In this document: positions 17,223 through 26,183 of the stretch, in pieces | How positions within the stretch are numbered: position 1 is the stretch's first letter | How the letters are laid out: each line of letters begins with the position of its first letter | From: an uncultured Oscillospiraceae bacterium | GTDB taxonomy: Bacteria > Bacillota > Clostridia > Oscillospirales > Ruminococcaceae | DNA length: 64,000 bases | NCBI GenBank assembly: GCA_934464775.1 | Contig: CAKSKG010000001.1 | Span: forward strand, 184,622 to 248,621 | Direction of reading: 5' to 3' | Translations under genes and position numbers: made by a program | Notes under the pieces: generated by a model | Seen by the model: only the letters and a program-made list of their open reading frames with translations | Told to the model about the DNA's origin: nothing | Database searches by the model: none

Positions 17223-18314
17223 ATGACAGTATCAAAATTTGTAAATCTCATCGACCTTAACAATCAGCCCGTACAGTGGTGGGAAAAGATCGTAAAGCTG
17301 GGTGCGGAAATTTCCGAACACCCGCAGGATTACGCACACAAGTGCGACGGAAAAATTATGGCTACTCTGTTCTATGAGCCCTCCACACGCACCCAGATGT
17401 CTTTCCAGACAGCAATGCTCCGTCTCGGCGGAACGATCATCGGCTTCGACAACCCCGAGACTTCCTCGGTGGCAAAGGGCGAGAATCTTAAAGATACAAC
17501 AAAGATCGTTTCGGGCTATGCGGATATCATGGTAATGCGTCACCCCAGAGAGGGTTCGGCAAAGGCTGCCGCTCTCACTGCGGAATGCCCCATTATCAAT
17601 GCAGGCGACGGACGTCATCTTCACCCCACCCAGACCCTTACCGACCTGCTCACTCTCTATAAGGAAAAGGGCAGACTTACCGATCTGACCGTAGGCTTCT
17701 GCGGCGATCTTTTAAACGGCAGAACTGTTCATTCCCTCTGCAAGGCTCTTGCGGCATTCAAGGGAAACAGGTTCATATTCATATCGACCCCTGCGCTCCG
17801 TCTGCCTGCATACATCAAGGACGTGCTCAGTGCATCGGGCTGCGAATTTACCGAAGCTGACAGCCTTGAAGAGGCTATCGGCAGCCTTGATATGCTCTAC
17901 ATGACAAGGATCCAGCGTGAGCGCTTCGACAGCGATGAAGAATATGCCGCTCAAAAGGACGTTTACCGTCTTGACGCACGCAAAATGGCAATGGCAAAGA
18001 ACGATATGATCGTGCTTCACCCCCTGCCCAGAGTTGATGAAATAGCTATCGAGGTGGACGATGATCCCCGTGCCGCATATTTCAGACAGGCAAAGAACGG
18101 AATGTATGTCCGCATGGCGCTTATCATAACACTCCTCTTCGGGGAGAACAACACGAATACTCCTCTGCTGACAGGCAAGACCTATCCCACAGTAAGATGC
18201 TCCAATCCCAGATGCATCACAAATTCCGAGTATTACCTCCCCAGAAGCTTCCGCGGCAACGGCGATACTCTTGAATGCGAATACTGCGATGAACGCCTGC
18301 TGGTGACATTCTGA
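17223..18314 (+). CDS. pyrB: Aspartate carbamoyltransferase catalytic chain with a fused PyrI-type zinc ribbon
   Basis: The enzyme joins carbamoyl phosphate and aspartate, the committed step of pyrimidine synthesis. FYEPSTRTQMSF binds carbamoyl phosphate and VLHPLPRVDEI is the second hallmark. The usual length is about 305-310 residues, but this protein has 363. The extra tail has Cys326-x4-Cys331 and Cys352-x2-Cys355, the same ligand spacing style as the zinc domain of the regulatory chain PyrI, here without the PyrI allosteric domain. The ATG at 17223 has GGAGG 6-7 bases upstream. No separate pyrI, pyrC or carAB gene is in the window. Confidence 0.93.
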   Translation: MTVSKFVNLIDLNNQPVQWWEKIVKLGAEISEHPQDYAHKCDGKIMATLFYEPSTRTQMSFQTAMLRLGGTIIGFDNPETSSVAKGENLKDTTKIVSGYADIMVMRHPREGSAKAAALTAECPIINAGDGRHLHPTQTLTDLLTLYKEKGRLTDLTVGFCGDLLNGRTVHSLCKALAAFKGNRFIFISTPALRLPAYIKDVLSASGCEFTEADSLEEAIGSLDMLYMTRIQRERFDSDEEYAAQKDVYRLDARKMAMAKNDMIVLHPLPRVDEIAIEVDDDPRAAYFRQAKNGMYVRMALIITLLFGENNTNTPLLTGKTYPTVRCSNPRCITNSEYYLPRSFRGNGDTLECEYCDERLLVTF

Positions 18315-18361
18315 CATAATATTATCTAAATAATAAGAATATAACTATAAATAATTGTTAC

Positions 18362-18390
18362 TTGCCAAAACGGCGTTTTTATATTATAAT
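18362..18390 (+). promoter_or_regulatory. lon promoter
   Basis: TTGCCA (18362-18367), 17 bases and TATAAT (18385-18390). The transcript would have a leader of about 160 bases with two possible hairpins (CCGTACA/TGTACGG near 18408-18438, and a second near 18470-18535). No CIRCE or CtsR-type operator is visible. Confidence 0.72.
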
Positions 18391-18557
18391 GTTATAGTCA
18401 ATACCGTACATAGCCTTGTGCGGCATCGGCTGTACGGCAAACCGTTTACCCGTTCATGGTGTGTGGAACGATTTCGGCTGCCCTGACCTGTATGGTCATT
18501 GACGACCGTTCGGAAAGCATTTTCCGATGCTCGTCGGAAAGGAGGTCACGGCTTATT

Positions 18558-21047
18558 ATGAGCAATGATGCTAAAAACAATAATATAAAAAAGAAAAAAA
18601 CACAGACACTTCCCATGCTCGCTCTCAGAGGACTTGTTGTATTCCCCGGAGCAGTGGTGCATTTTGACGTTGCACGTCCCAAATCCAATGCGGCGCTGAA
18701 GGCTGCCCTTGAAAACGGAAAGCTTATATATCTTGCCGCTCAGATGGATATGGACGTTGAGGAACCCGAAAACGACGATATCTACGGCGTAGGTGTTGTT
18801 GCCGAGATCCGTCAGATACTTAAAACTCCCGATGATGTGACCCGTGTGCTCGTTGAGGGACTTTACCGTGCAAAAACAGTAAAGACCGACAACAGCGGAG
18901 AATATCTCACTGCGGAGATAAAGCGCTTCCCCGAGAAAAATCTCAAGGCGGATCCCGTTGAGATAGACGCCGTTATGCGTGCCGTAAAGGACGCATTTGA
19001 ACAGTATGCGGCGCTTCTTCCCAGAATGCCCCGTGAGATTTATGATTCCGTACTCAATGAAAACGACCCCCAGGAGCTTTTTGAATCGCTGGCATTCAAC
19101 ATCGCCCTTGCTGTGGAGGACAAGCAGGACCTGCTGGAAGAAAGCAGCGTTGAGCTTCGTCTCGGAATGCTGCTCTCCATGCTTAGCCGCGAAACGGAAA
19201 TAATGACTATGGAGCGTGCGCTCCAGGAAAAGGTCAAGGGTCAGATCGACAACAGCCAGAAAGAATACTATCTCCGTGAACAGCTGAAAGTAATTCAGGA
19301 GCAGCTGGGTGAGCTTAGCGGCGACCCAACAATGGCAGGCCCTATGGGCGAATATGACGAGGAGGACGACTACACCGACCGCATAACCGCTCTCGGTCTC
19401 CCCGAAGAAACGGAAGCAAAGCTTCTGAAAGAAAACGAGCGACTGCTGAAAATGCCCCCCGTATCCCAGGACGCAGCTGTTCTCCGTACATATCTTGATA
19501 CCGTGCTTGACCTCCCGTGGAACACCTCCACCGAGGACAACAACGATATAGTCAACGCAAGAGCAGTTCTTGACGCAGATCATTTCGGTCTTGAAAAGGT
19601 CAAGGACAGAATAATCGAAAACATTGCGGTCCGTGCCCTTTCCCCCGATATCAAGGGACAGATAATCTGCCTTGCAGGCCCTCCGGGCGTGGGCAAGACA
19701 TCTGTGGGAAAATCCATTGCTGCGGCTCTCGGCAGAAAATATGTGAGAGTTTCGCTGGGCGGCGTCCGTGACGAAGCCGACATCAGAGGTCACAGAAAGA
19801 CTTACGTAGGCGCTATGCCGGGACGTATAATCGCTGCGATAAAGCAGGCTGGAGTGAACAATCCCCTTATCATGCTGGACGAGATAGACAAGCTCACCCA
19901 CGATATGAGAGGCGACCCCTCCGCAGCACTTCTCGAGGTGCTGGATTCGGAGCAGAACTATGCTTTCCGCGATCATTACATCGAGGTGCCATTTGACCTT
20001 AGCAACGTGCTTTTCATCACCACCGCAAACAATGTTTCCGAAATAGACGCACCTCTGCTTGACCGAATGGAGGTCATCGAGCTTTCCAGCTACACCCGTG
20101 AGGAAAAGTTCAGGATAGCAAAGGATCACCTTATCCCCAAGCAGATAAAGAAGCACGGTCTGAAAGCTTCAAACATGAAGATCGCAGACAATGCAATATA
20201 TATCCTCATCGACAGCTACACCCGTGAGGCAGGCGTAAGAAAGCTTGAAAGAATGATAGCTTCACTCTGCCGAAAGACTGCAAAGCAGATAGTTGCAGGC
20301 GAAAAGACAAAGGTATCCGTCACAAGCCGCAACATCGAGGAATACTTAGGTCATAAGAAATATCTCGGCGACGAGATCTCCAAAAAGGACGAGGTAGGTC
20401 TTGTAAACGGACTTGCATGGACATCTGTGGGCGGAGTTATGCTGCCTATGGAGGTTCTTGTCATGGACGGCAAGGGCGTTATCGAAACAACAGGCTCGCT
20501 GGGCAATGTCATGAAGGAAAGCGCAAAGATAGCTGTAAGCTACGTCCGCTCGGTATGCGGAAAATACGGCATCGAAAGCGACTTCTACAAGAAAAAGGAT
20601 ATCCATATCCACGCCCCCGAGGGAGCAACTCCCAAGGACGGTCCCTCCGCAGGCGTTACAATGACAACTGCGCTGGTATCGGCGCTTTCGGGCATTCCCG
20701 TGCGCCATGATGTGGCAATGACAGGCGAGATAACTCTCCACGGAAAGGTGCTGCCTATCGGCGGACTCCGTGAAAAAACCATGGCTGCATACAAAGAGGG
20801 CATGAAAACGGTGATAATCCCCAAGGGCAACGCAGGCGATCTTGACGATGTTGATGAAACCGTCAAGGAAAACGTGAACTTCGTTCTTGCGGAAACTCTA
20901 ACCGATGTTCTTAACACCGCACTCACCAAGGGCAGGAGCATGAAGTCTCCCAAGCCCATGAAAAACACACCCGCACCTGCCGCTCCCGTTCCGTCTTCCG
21001 ACAGCAGCGGCGGCACGGAGGATCAGGCAGACACCATAAGATCATAA
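18558..21047 (+). CDS. lon: ATP-dependent Lon protease
   Basis: 829 residues: an N-terminal substrate-binding domain (LPMLALRGLVVFPG at about 20), coiled-coil segment, AAA+ module and protease domain. Walker A GPPGVGKT is at about 374-381 and Walker B MLDEIDK follows. The catalytic dyad is Ser697 in PKDGPSAG and Lys740 in GLREK. Lon degrades damaged and regulatory proteins in the cytoplasm. The ATG at 18558 follows AAAGGAGGT; the open frame runs 34 codons further upstream into the leader without a better site. A lysine-rich start and a Pro/Ser-rich tail of about 30 residues are extra. It is followed by ysxC, the usual lon-ysxC order in Firmicutes. Confidence 0.96.
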   Translation: MSNDAKNNNIKKKKTQTLPMLALRGLVVFPGAVVHFDVARPKSNAALKAALENGKLIYLAAQMDMDVEEPENDDIYGVGVVAEIRQILKTPDDVTRVLVEGLYRAKTVKTDNSGEYLTAEIKRFPEKNLKADPVEIDAVMRAVKDAFEQYAALLPRMPREIYDSVLNENDPQELFESLAFNIALAVEDKQDLLEESSVELRLGMLLSMLSRETEIMTMERALQEKVKGQIDNSQKEYYLREQLKVIQEQLGELSGDPTMAGPMGEYDEEDDYTDRITALGLPEETEAKLLKENERLLKMPPVSQDAAVLRTYLDTVLDLPWNTSTEDNNDIVNARAVLDADHFGLEKVKDRIIENIAVRALSPDIKGQIICLAGPPGVGKTSVGKSIAAALGRKYVRVSLGGVRDEADIRGHRKTYVGAMPGRIIAAIKQAGVNNPLIMLDEIDKLTHDMRGDPSAALLEVLDSEQNYAFRDHYIEVPFDLSNVLFITTANNVSEIDAPLLDRMEVIELSSYTREEKFRIAKDHLIPKQIKKHGLKASNMKIADNAIYILIDSYTREAGVRKLERMIASLCRKTAKQIVAGEKTKVSVTSRNIEEYLGHKKYLGDEISKKDEVGLVNGLAWTSVGGVMLPMEVLVMDGKGVIETTGSLGNVMKESAKIAVSYVRSVCGKYGIESDFYKKKDIHIHAPEGATPKDGPSAGVTMTTALVSALSGIPVRHDVAMTGEITLHGKVLPIGGLREKTMAAYKEGMKTVIIPKGNAGDLDDVDETVKENVNFVLAETLTDVLNTALTKGRSMKSPKPMKNTPAPAAPVPSSDSSGGTEDQADTIRS

Positions 21048-21073
21048 ACAAATCCAACAACCACGGAGGTCAT

Positions 21074-21673
21074 ATGAATTTCAGCAAAGCGGAATTCTTC
21101 CGTTCATACGGTGAATTCAATCAGCTCCCCCCCTGCGAATGCTGCGAGATAGCATTCTCGGGAAGATCAAATGTAGGCAAATCCTCGCTTATAAACAAGA
21201 TTTTCAACAGAAAGAGCCTTGCAAGAGTATCTTCCGTTCCGGGAAAAACGGCGACTATCAATTTTTACAGCTGCGACGGTATGTATGCCGTCGATCTGCC
21301 CGGCTACGGCTATGCAAAGATATCCAAGTCCGACAAGCTCCGCTGGTCGGGACTTATCGAGGGCTATCTGATGTCCGACAGGGATATCGGGCTGATATTT
21401 CAGCTTGTTGATATGCGCCACCCGCCCTCCAAGGACGATTATCACATGATAAACTTCATGATCGACGCGGAGCTTCCTTTCGTTATCGTATTCACAAAGG
21501 CGGACAAGCTTTCAAAGAACCAGCGTGCGGAGAGAATGAAAGGCTTTGCGGAGGAGATCCCCTGCTTCGACCAGATCAGAACGGTGCAGTTCTCAGCCCA
21601 GACAGGCGAGGGCGCCGATGAAATAAGAGACATAATTTCCGATATAACCGATAATTTTAATGAAAAGGAATGA
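21074..21673 (+). CDS. ysxC: Ribosome biogenesis GTP-binding protein YsxC/EngB
   Basis: 199 residues; a small GTPase needed for assembly of the large ribosomal subunit. G1 is GRSNVGKSSL, G2 lies around PGKTATINFY, G3 is VDLPGYGYAK, G4 is FTKADK and G5 is the late FSAQTG. The length is normal for EngB. GGAGG precedes the ATG by 5-6 bases. It lies 26 bases after lon and its stop is 6 bases before the lysA start, so the three are one operon. Confidence 0.95.
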   Translation: MNFSKAEFFRSYGEFNQLPPCECCEIAFSGRSNVGKSSLINKIFNRKSLARVSSVPGKTATINFYSCDGMYAVDLPGYGYAKISKSDKLRWSGLIEGYLMSDRDIGLIFQLVDMRHPPSKDDYHMINFMIDAELPFVIVFTKADKLSKNQRAERMKGFAEEIPCFDQIRTVQFSAQTGEGADEIRDIISDITDNFNEKE

Positions 21674-21679
21674 TAACCG

Positions 21680-22981
21680 ATGTATGTATCAAAAGATCTT
21701 GATGTGAATTCCGCAGGACATCTTACCATAGGCGGTATGGACACTGTGGAGCTTGCAAAGGAATACGGCACTCCCCTTTACGTTGTTGACGAGGATCTTG
21801 TCCGCGAGCACTGCCGCAGCTTCAAGAACTCCATCGACAAATATTACGGCGGAGCAGGACTTGCCTGCTATGCCAGCAAGGCTTTCTGCTGCAAGGCTAT
21901 GTGCAAGATCATGCTTGAAGAGGGCATGGGACTTGACGTTGTTTCCGAGGGCGAGCTTTACACAGCTCTCAAGTCAGGCTTCCCCATGGACAAGGTATGC
22001 TTCCACGGCAACAACAAGACCGACGGCGAGCTGAAGCTTGCCCTTGAAAACAACGTCGGCAGAATTATCGTTGACAATGTTTTTGAGCTGAACCGTCTGA
22101 ACGCCCTTGCCGAAAAGGAAGGCAGAACCGCTCACATCATGTTCCGCATCAAGCCCGGCATCGACGCACACACACACAATTTCATCAGAACAGGTCAGAT
22201 CGACAGCAAGTTCGGCTTTGCTCTTGAAACAGGCGAAGCTTTCGAGGCTGTCAAGGAAGCGATAGCTCTCCCCCACATCGACCTTGTTGGACTTCACTGC
22301 CACATCGGCAGCCAGATATTCGACATTGATCCCTTTGTATGCGCTGCGGAGGTAATGCTCCATTTCATCGGCAAGATCAAAAAGGAGCTTGGCTTCGAGG
22401 TCAAGGAGCTCAATCTCGGCGGCGGCTTCGGCATCAAGTACACCGAAGAGGACGCTCCCGTTGCTTATGACAAGTACATGGAAAAGGTTTCCGAAAAGGT
22501 CAAGGAAGTATGCGTCGAAGAGGACATCGCTCTTCCCTTTATCCTCATTGAGCCGGGACGTTCCGTTATCGCACCTGCGGGCATCACACTTTACACCGTA
22601 GGCGGCATCAAGCACATTCCCAACATTCGTACATATGTATCTGTTGACGGCGGTATGTGCGACAATCCCAGATACATTCTTTACCAGTCCAAGTACGAAG
22701 CTGTTATAGCCAACCGTGCGGCTGATCCCAGAACAGAAACTGTCACCGTTGCAGGCAAGTGCTGTGAAAGCGGCGATCTTATCGGCGAGGGTATGCCTAT
22801 CCAGCACATTGAGGTGGGCGACACAATGGCTGTACTTGCAACAGGTGCATACAACTACTCCATGTCCTCCAACTACAACCGCATTCCAAAGCCTGCCGTT
22901 GTAATGGTCAAGGACGGCAAGAGCAGAGTTGTTGTAAGAAGAGAAACTCTTGACGATATCATAAACTGCGATCTTGACTAA
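21680..22981 (+). CDS. lysA: Diaminopimelate decarboxylase
   Basis: 433 residues; decarboxylates meso-diaminopimelate to L-lysine, the last lysine step. It is a fold type III PLP enzyme: the PLP lysine is in CYASKAFC, the glycine loop is LNLGGGFGI, and EPGRSVIAPAG and KCCESGDLIGEG complete the site at the dimer interface. The AAGGA ribosome site overlaps the ysxC stop codon, pointing to translational coupling. Only this step of the pathway is present in the window. Confidence 0.96.
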   Translation: MYVSKDLDVNSAGHLTIGGMDTVELAKEYGTPLYVVDEDLVREHCRSFKNSIDKYYGGAGLACYASKAFCCKAMCKIMLEEGMGLDVVSEGELYTALKSGFPMDKVCFHGNNKTDGELKLALENNVGRIIVDNVFELNRLNALAEKEGRTAHIMFRIKPGIDAHTHNFIRTGQIDSKFGFALETGEAFEAVKEAIALPHIDLVGLHCHIGSQIFDIDPFVCAAEVMLHFIGKIKKELGFEVKELNLGGGFGIKYTEEDAPVAYDKYMEKVSEKVKEVCVEEDIALPFILIEPGRSVIAPAGITLYTVGGIKHIPNIRTYVSVDGGMCDNPRYILYQSKYEAVIANRAADPRTETVTVAGKCCESGDLIGEGMPIQHIEVGDTMAVLATGAYNYSMSSNYNRIPKPAVVMVKDGKSRVVVRRETLDDIINCDLD

Positions 22982-22999
22982 AAATTGAGAGGCGCTTTT

Positions 23000-23518
23000 A
23001 TGGAAACACTTGAAATTTTAAAGAACAGACACTCCGTAAGAAAGTACAAGCCCGATCCCGTTGAGGACGAAAAGCTTGAAAAGATACTTGCTGCGGCTCA
23101 CTATGCCCCCACAGCTGCAAATCTCCAGCCTGTACGTCTTATAGTTGTAAAAACTCCCGAGGGCTGGGAAAAGCTGAACAAGGGTTCAAGGCTTTACGGC
23201 GCACCCGTTGCCGTTATTGTCTGCGCAAGCAAGAACACAGCATGGAAGAGAAAGTACGATGATATGAACACATATCACATCGACGCTTCTATCCTCACGG
23301 ATCACATGATGATCGAAGCAACTTCTCTCGGTCTGGGAACACTCTGGGCTTGCTGGTTCAACCCCGAGGTTATCCGCACGGAATTTGCTATCCCCGAGGA
23401 TTACGAGCCTATCAACATTCTTGCAATAGGCTACGCCGATGACGAAGCTCCCGCAGCCGACCGTCACGAAACTCAGCGCATTCCTCTTTCCGAGCTTGTG
23501 CATTATGAGAAGTTCTGA
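23000..23518 (+). CDS. Nitroreductase family protein
   Basis: 172 residues, an FMN-binding homodimeric oxidoreductase fold. RHSVRKYKPDPV with AHYAPTAANLQP is the N-terminal flavin-phosphate signature and GLGTLWACWF is the C-terminal helix motif. The physiological substrate is unknown (quinones, nitro compounds or flavin). The ATG at 23000 is preferred with GAGAGG about 7 bases before it; a TTG five codons earlier is possible. It lies 18 bases after lysA and closes this operon before a very strong terminator. Confidence 0.88.
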   Translation: METLEILKNRHSVRKYKPDPVEDEKLEKILAAAHYAPTAANLQPVRLIVVKTPEGWEKLNKGSRLYGAPVAVIVCASKNTAWKRKYDDMNTYHIDASILTDHMMIEATSLGLGTLWACWFNPEVIRTEFAIPEDYEPINILAIGYADDEAPAADRHETQRIPLSELVHYEKF

Positions 23519-23547
23519 TCTTGATTTAATTACTGATTGATATTATA

Positions 23548-23589
23548 AAAAAGGATACACAGTTCTTTTGTGAACTGTGTATCCTTTTT
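23548..23589 (+). terminator. Terminator of the lon-ysxC-lysA-nitroreductase operon
   Basis: An 18-bp perfect stem (23548-23565 with 23572-23589) with A and T runs at its ends; likely works in both directions. Confidence 0.9.
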
Positions 23590-23605
23590 CGTTTTTATAT
23601 TAGGC

Positions 23606-23749
23606 AGCCTCGCAATGCTTCGCATTTCTCGGTGCTGTGCTGTCCATGGGACAGCATGGGGAGTTCCGCTCTCTGCGGAGAGCGGCGAAGGGCGCTGCCC
23701 TTTCGAAACCTGCAAGCTTTAAAAAGCTTGACCAAACTTTTTATACCTA
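23606..23749 (+). repeat. Dispersed hairpin repeat, copy R1
   Basis: This is one of three copies in the window. It starts GCCTCGCAATGCTTCGC and contains three consecutive hairpins: CCGCTCTC-tgcg-GAGAGCGG, AAGGG-cgctg-CCCTT and CAAGCTTT-aa-AAAGCTTG. The last 86 bases (23664-23749) are identical to copy R3 (45571-45656). It has no coding content and lies just after a terminator. Confidence 0.85.
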
Positions 23750-23766
23750 AGCTACATACCCGTAAT

Positions 23767-25137
23767 TTAGAATTTTCTCCTCTTATTTACACGCTTTAAT
23801 CTACGCTTTTTCTTTCTTCCCGACATCACCACTGCCGTCACATACGCCGCCACAAGCATCAATGCAATGACCACCGCAGCCTTAAACCAACCCGATCTGA
23901 AAAACTGCTTCGCCTTATACGCATTATACTCCATTATCGACAGCGAAACACTTTCCTGCGCCACAAGATCCACCGACGCTATCTCCTCGCCGTTAAGCGT
24001 AAGCGTATATGTTCCCAGCTTCTGTCCCTTTTCAACAGGCGCAGTGACCGTTCCGTCCTCATTGGTAAAGCCTTCGGTAGTTATAACCTGTCCCAGCTTT
24101 CCCACATCTATCTCCTTTGACCACAGCATAGATTTACTTTCCGCAGTGACAAGGCGGACAAAATCCGTTCCGCTGCCCATATTTACAGTGACCTCGGTTA
24201 TCTCCTTATCCGCAGGGATTATCTGCTGATAAGCCAGCGTATTGAACGCCCAGTCATACAGCTTTATCTGATCCTCAAAGTTGCCGTAGCTGTTATATCC
24301 CTCATCATCATAAAGCGGAGCGCCCATTGTCACAAGAAGATACGTGCTTCCGTCCTTCTGCGCCATTGAGATAAGGTTTCGTCCCGATTCATCGGTGGTT
24401 CCCGTCTTTATGCCCATTGCATATTCATAGTAATATTCGCTGGCAGGATTCATCATCTTGTTTGAATGAGTAATGGTCATCCAGCCGTCCTCGTGCATAT
24501 TTGTTGCACCGAGAGTATATTCCTCCGTGCAGGCTATTTTTTTAAACTCCGGATAATTTTCTACGGCATATTTTGCTATCTTTGCCATGTCTGCGGCATT
24601 GGTGTACTGATTTCTGTCGTGCAGTCCGTGAGGGTTGACAAAATGTGTTCCCACACAGCCTATCTCCTCCGCCTTTTTGTTCATCATGTCAACGAAGTTG
24701 GGAATGCTCTCGCCGCCCACATTGTAGGCAAGTATTCCTGCCGATTCGCAGGCGGAATATACCAGCATGGAGTACATCAGATCGGAAACACTGACCTTTT
24801 CGCCCTTTGAATATCCCACCGTCAGCGCACCTGTCTGATAAAGATCGTCGAATACCGCAAGGGGTGCTTCAAAGTATGTGGAGTCCATTTTTTCGGGGTC
24901 AATGTTGTCGAGGACAACTATTGCGGTCATTATTTTTGTCAGGGAAGCGGGGTACATTTTCTTGTCGGAGTTTTTCTCGTAAACGGTAACGTCCCTGTCG
25001 AGGTTTATCATGTAAACGGCTTCGCTCTGTAATGATATGCCGGGATTGAAGAGAAGAGCGGAAGCGGAAAATGAGCATAGCGATGATATTATTATGAGAA
25101 ACGCCGTAAAAACAGCAGTAAATCTTTTTATTTTCAT
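23767..25137 (-). CDS. D-alanyl-D-alanine carboxypeptidase (penicillin-binding protein, S11 family)
   Basis: 456 residues, exported by an N-terminal signal (about 1-27). It trims the terminal D-alanine from peptidoglycan stem peptides. The active serine is in PASLTK and the KTG box is KTGTTDESG. The middle motif, normally S-x-N, reads SAC in VYSACESAG. After the catalytic domain comes a beta domain (about 300-400), then a membrane helix (about 415-437) and a very basic tail (KKKRRLKRVNKRRKF), so it is a membrane-anchored form. GAAAGG precedes the ATG. The gene stands alone between inverted repeats R1 and R2. Confidence 0.92.
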   Translation of the reverse strand: MKIKRFTAVFTAFLIIISSLCSFSASALLFNPGISLQSEAVYMINLDRDVTVYEKNSDKKMYPASLTKIMTAIVVLDNIDPEKMDSTYFEAPLAVFDDLYQTGALTVGYSKGEKVSVSDLMYSMLVYSACESAGILAYNVGGESIPNFVDMMNKKAEEIGCVGTHFVNPHGLHDRNQYTNAADMAKIAKYAVENYPEFKKIACTEEYTLGATNMHEDGWMTITHSNKMMNPASEYYYEYAMGIKTGTTDESGRNLISMAQKDGSTYLLVTMGAPLYDDEGYNSYGNFEDQIKLYDWAFNTLAYQQIIPADKEITEVTVNMGSGTDFVRLVTAESKSMLWSKEIDVGKLGQVITTEGFTNEDGTVTAPVEKGQKLGTYTLTLNGEEIASVDLVAQESVSLSIMEYNAYKAKQFFRSGWFKAAVVIALMLVAAYVTAVVMSGRKKKRRLKRVNKRRKF

Positions 25138-25156
25138 ATTTAAAGCCTTTCATGAA

Positions 25157-25300
25157 AGTTTTCCGAAAAAGTAACTAAGCTTAAAAGTTTCGTCCACCTT
25201 TTCAAAGGTGGCGGGTTCCATAGGGCAGAGCCCTTGGTCGCCGTCCGCAGACGGCGAAACTCCCCGGGAATGCCGAGAAATGCGAAGCATTGCAAGGCAT
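25157..25300 (-). repeat. Dispersed hairpin repeat, copy R2 (inverted relative to R1)
   Basis: Read on the minus strand it has the same order as R1: TGCCTTGCAATGCTTCGC, CCGGGG, then GCCGTC-tgcg-GACGGC, an AGGGC/GCCCT hairpin and a CCACCTTTGAAAAGGTGG hairpin. The stem sequences differ from R1 and R3 but pairing is kept, so structure rather than primary sequence is conserved. Together with R1 it brackets the carboxypeptidase gene. Confidence 0.8.
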
Positions 25301-25431
25301 GAATAACTTAATAATTTTTTCGGGAATTTCGGAAATAAAATATTTTTCAACAGTAAGCCCCAATGGCGTACACTTATTTAATTATATCAAATAAGAAAAG
25401 AAAATGGAAGTGCTAATTTAAATAATTTTGC

Positions 25432-25460
25432 TTTACAATTGTATGTGAATATGCTATAAT
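25432..25460 (+). promoter_or_regulatory. Promoter of the metallophosphoesterase gene
   Basis: TTTACA (25432-25437), 17 bases, TATAAT (25455-25460), about 42 bases before the start codon. The 364-base gap from 25138 holds only repeat R2, an AT-rich stretch and this promoter. Confidence 0.75.
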
Positions 25461-25501
25461 ATGCTGTGAATTAAACTTGTCGGAAAGGACTATTCCTATA
25501 T

Positions 25502-26167
25502 ATGATAATGATAACGGGAGATACTCACGGCGACTTCGGGAGATTCAAAGAAAAAGCCGTGAAGAAACTGAAAAAGGGCGACTGCCTGATAATATGCGGT
25601 GATTTCGGCTTTGTCTGGGACGGCTCCCCTGCCGAAAATGCGATACTTAAAAAAATCGGCGCTATGCGCTTCACAACTCTTTTTGCCGACGGCTGCCATG
25701 AGAATTACGATCTGCTGAAAGCATATCCCTCCGAGGAGATATTCGGCGGCACGGCACAGCATATCACAGGAAATCTTTATCACCTGCAAAGAGGCGGTAT
25801 GTATGAGATAGACGGCAAAAAGCTGTTCGTTTTCGGCGGCGGACGCTCCGCCGAGATGCAGACAAGGCTCGATTCAAAATGCTACTGGCAGGAAGAAATG
25901 CCCTCCCCCGAGGAATTTTCATACGGCGATAAGACCCTTGCGGAAAACGGCAATAAAGCCGACTATATCATAACCCATGAGCCTCCCGAATCAATAAAGC
26001 AGTTTCTCGGCTTTGAAACAGACCTTACCAATCCCCTCAGCACCTATCTGGATAAGCTCCGCTCGGAAGTAACATATACAGGCTGGTATTTCGGCAAGGT
26101 CCATAAAAACAAATTCATTCCGCCGAAGTTCCACTGCCTTTTTGATGAGCTTGAAATTTTACCCTGA
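25502..26167 (+). CDS. Metallophosphoesterase with altered metal-site motifs
   Basis: 221 residues of a calcineurin-like phosphoesterase. The first blocks are intact (ITGDTHGD and ICGDFGF), but the usual GNHE box reads GCHEN and the final GHxH box reads GKVH, so one asparagine and one histidine ligand are replaced. THEPPES keeps the middle histidine. The substrate is unknown. AAAGGA lies 12 bases before the ATG. It is followed 16 bases later by the DNA glycosylase gene, suggesting an operon. Confidence 0.82.
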   Translation: MIMITGDTHGDFGRFKEKAVKKLKKGDCLIICGDFGFVWDGSPAENAILKKIGAMRFTTLFADGCHENYDLLKAYPSEEIFGGTAQHITGNLYHLQRGGMYEIDGKKLFVFGGGRSAEMQTRLDSKCYWQEEMPSPEEFSYGDKTLAENGNKADYIITHEPPESIKQFLGFETDLTNPLSTYLDKLRSEVTYTGWYFGKVHKNKFIPPKFHCLFDELEILP

Positions 26168-26183
26168 AAAGAGATCTTATGCT

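Noticed and set aside
18546..20156. 536-codon open frame on the minus strand opposite lon
   Set aside because: It mirrors the lon codons, is Cys/His-rich with no family motif, and lon is unambiguous on the plus strand.
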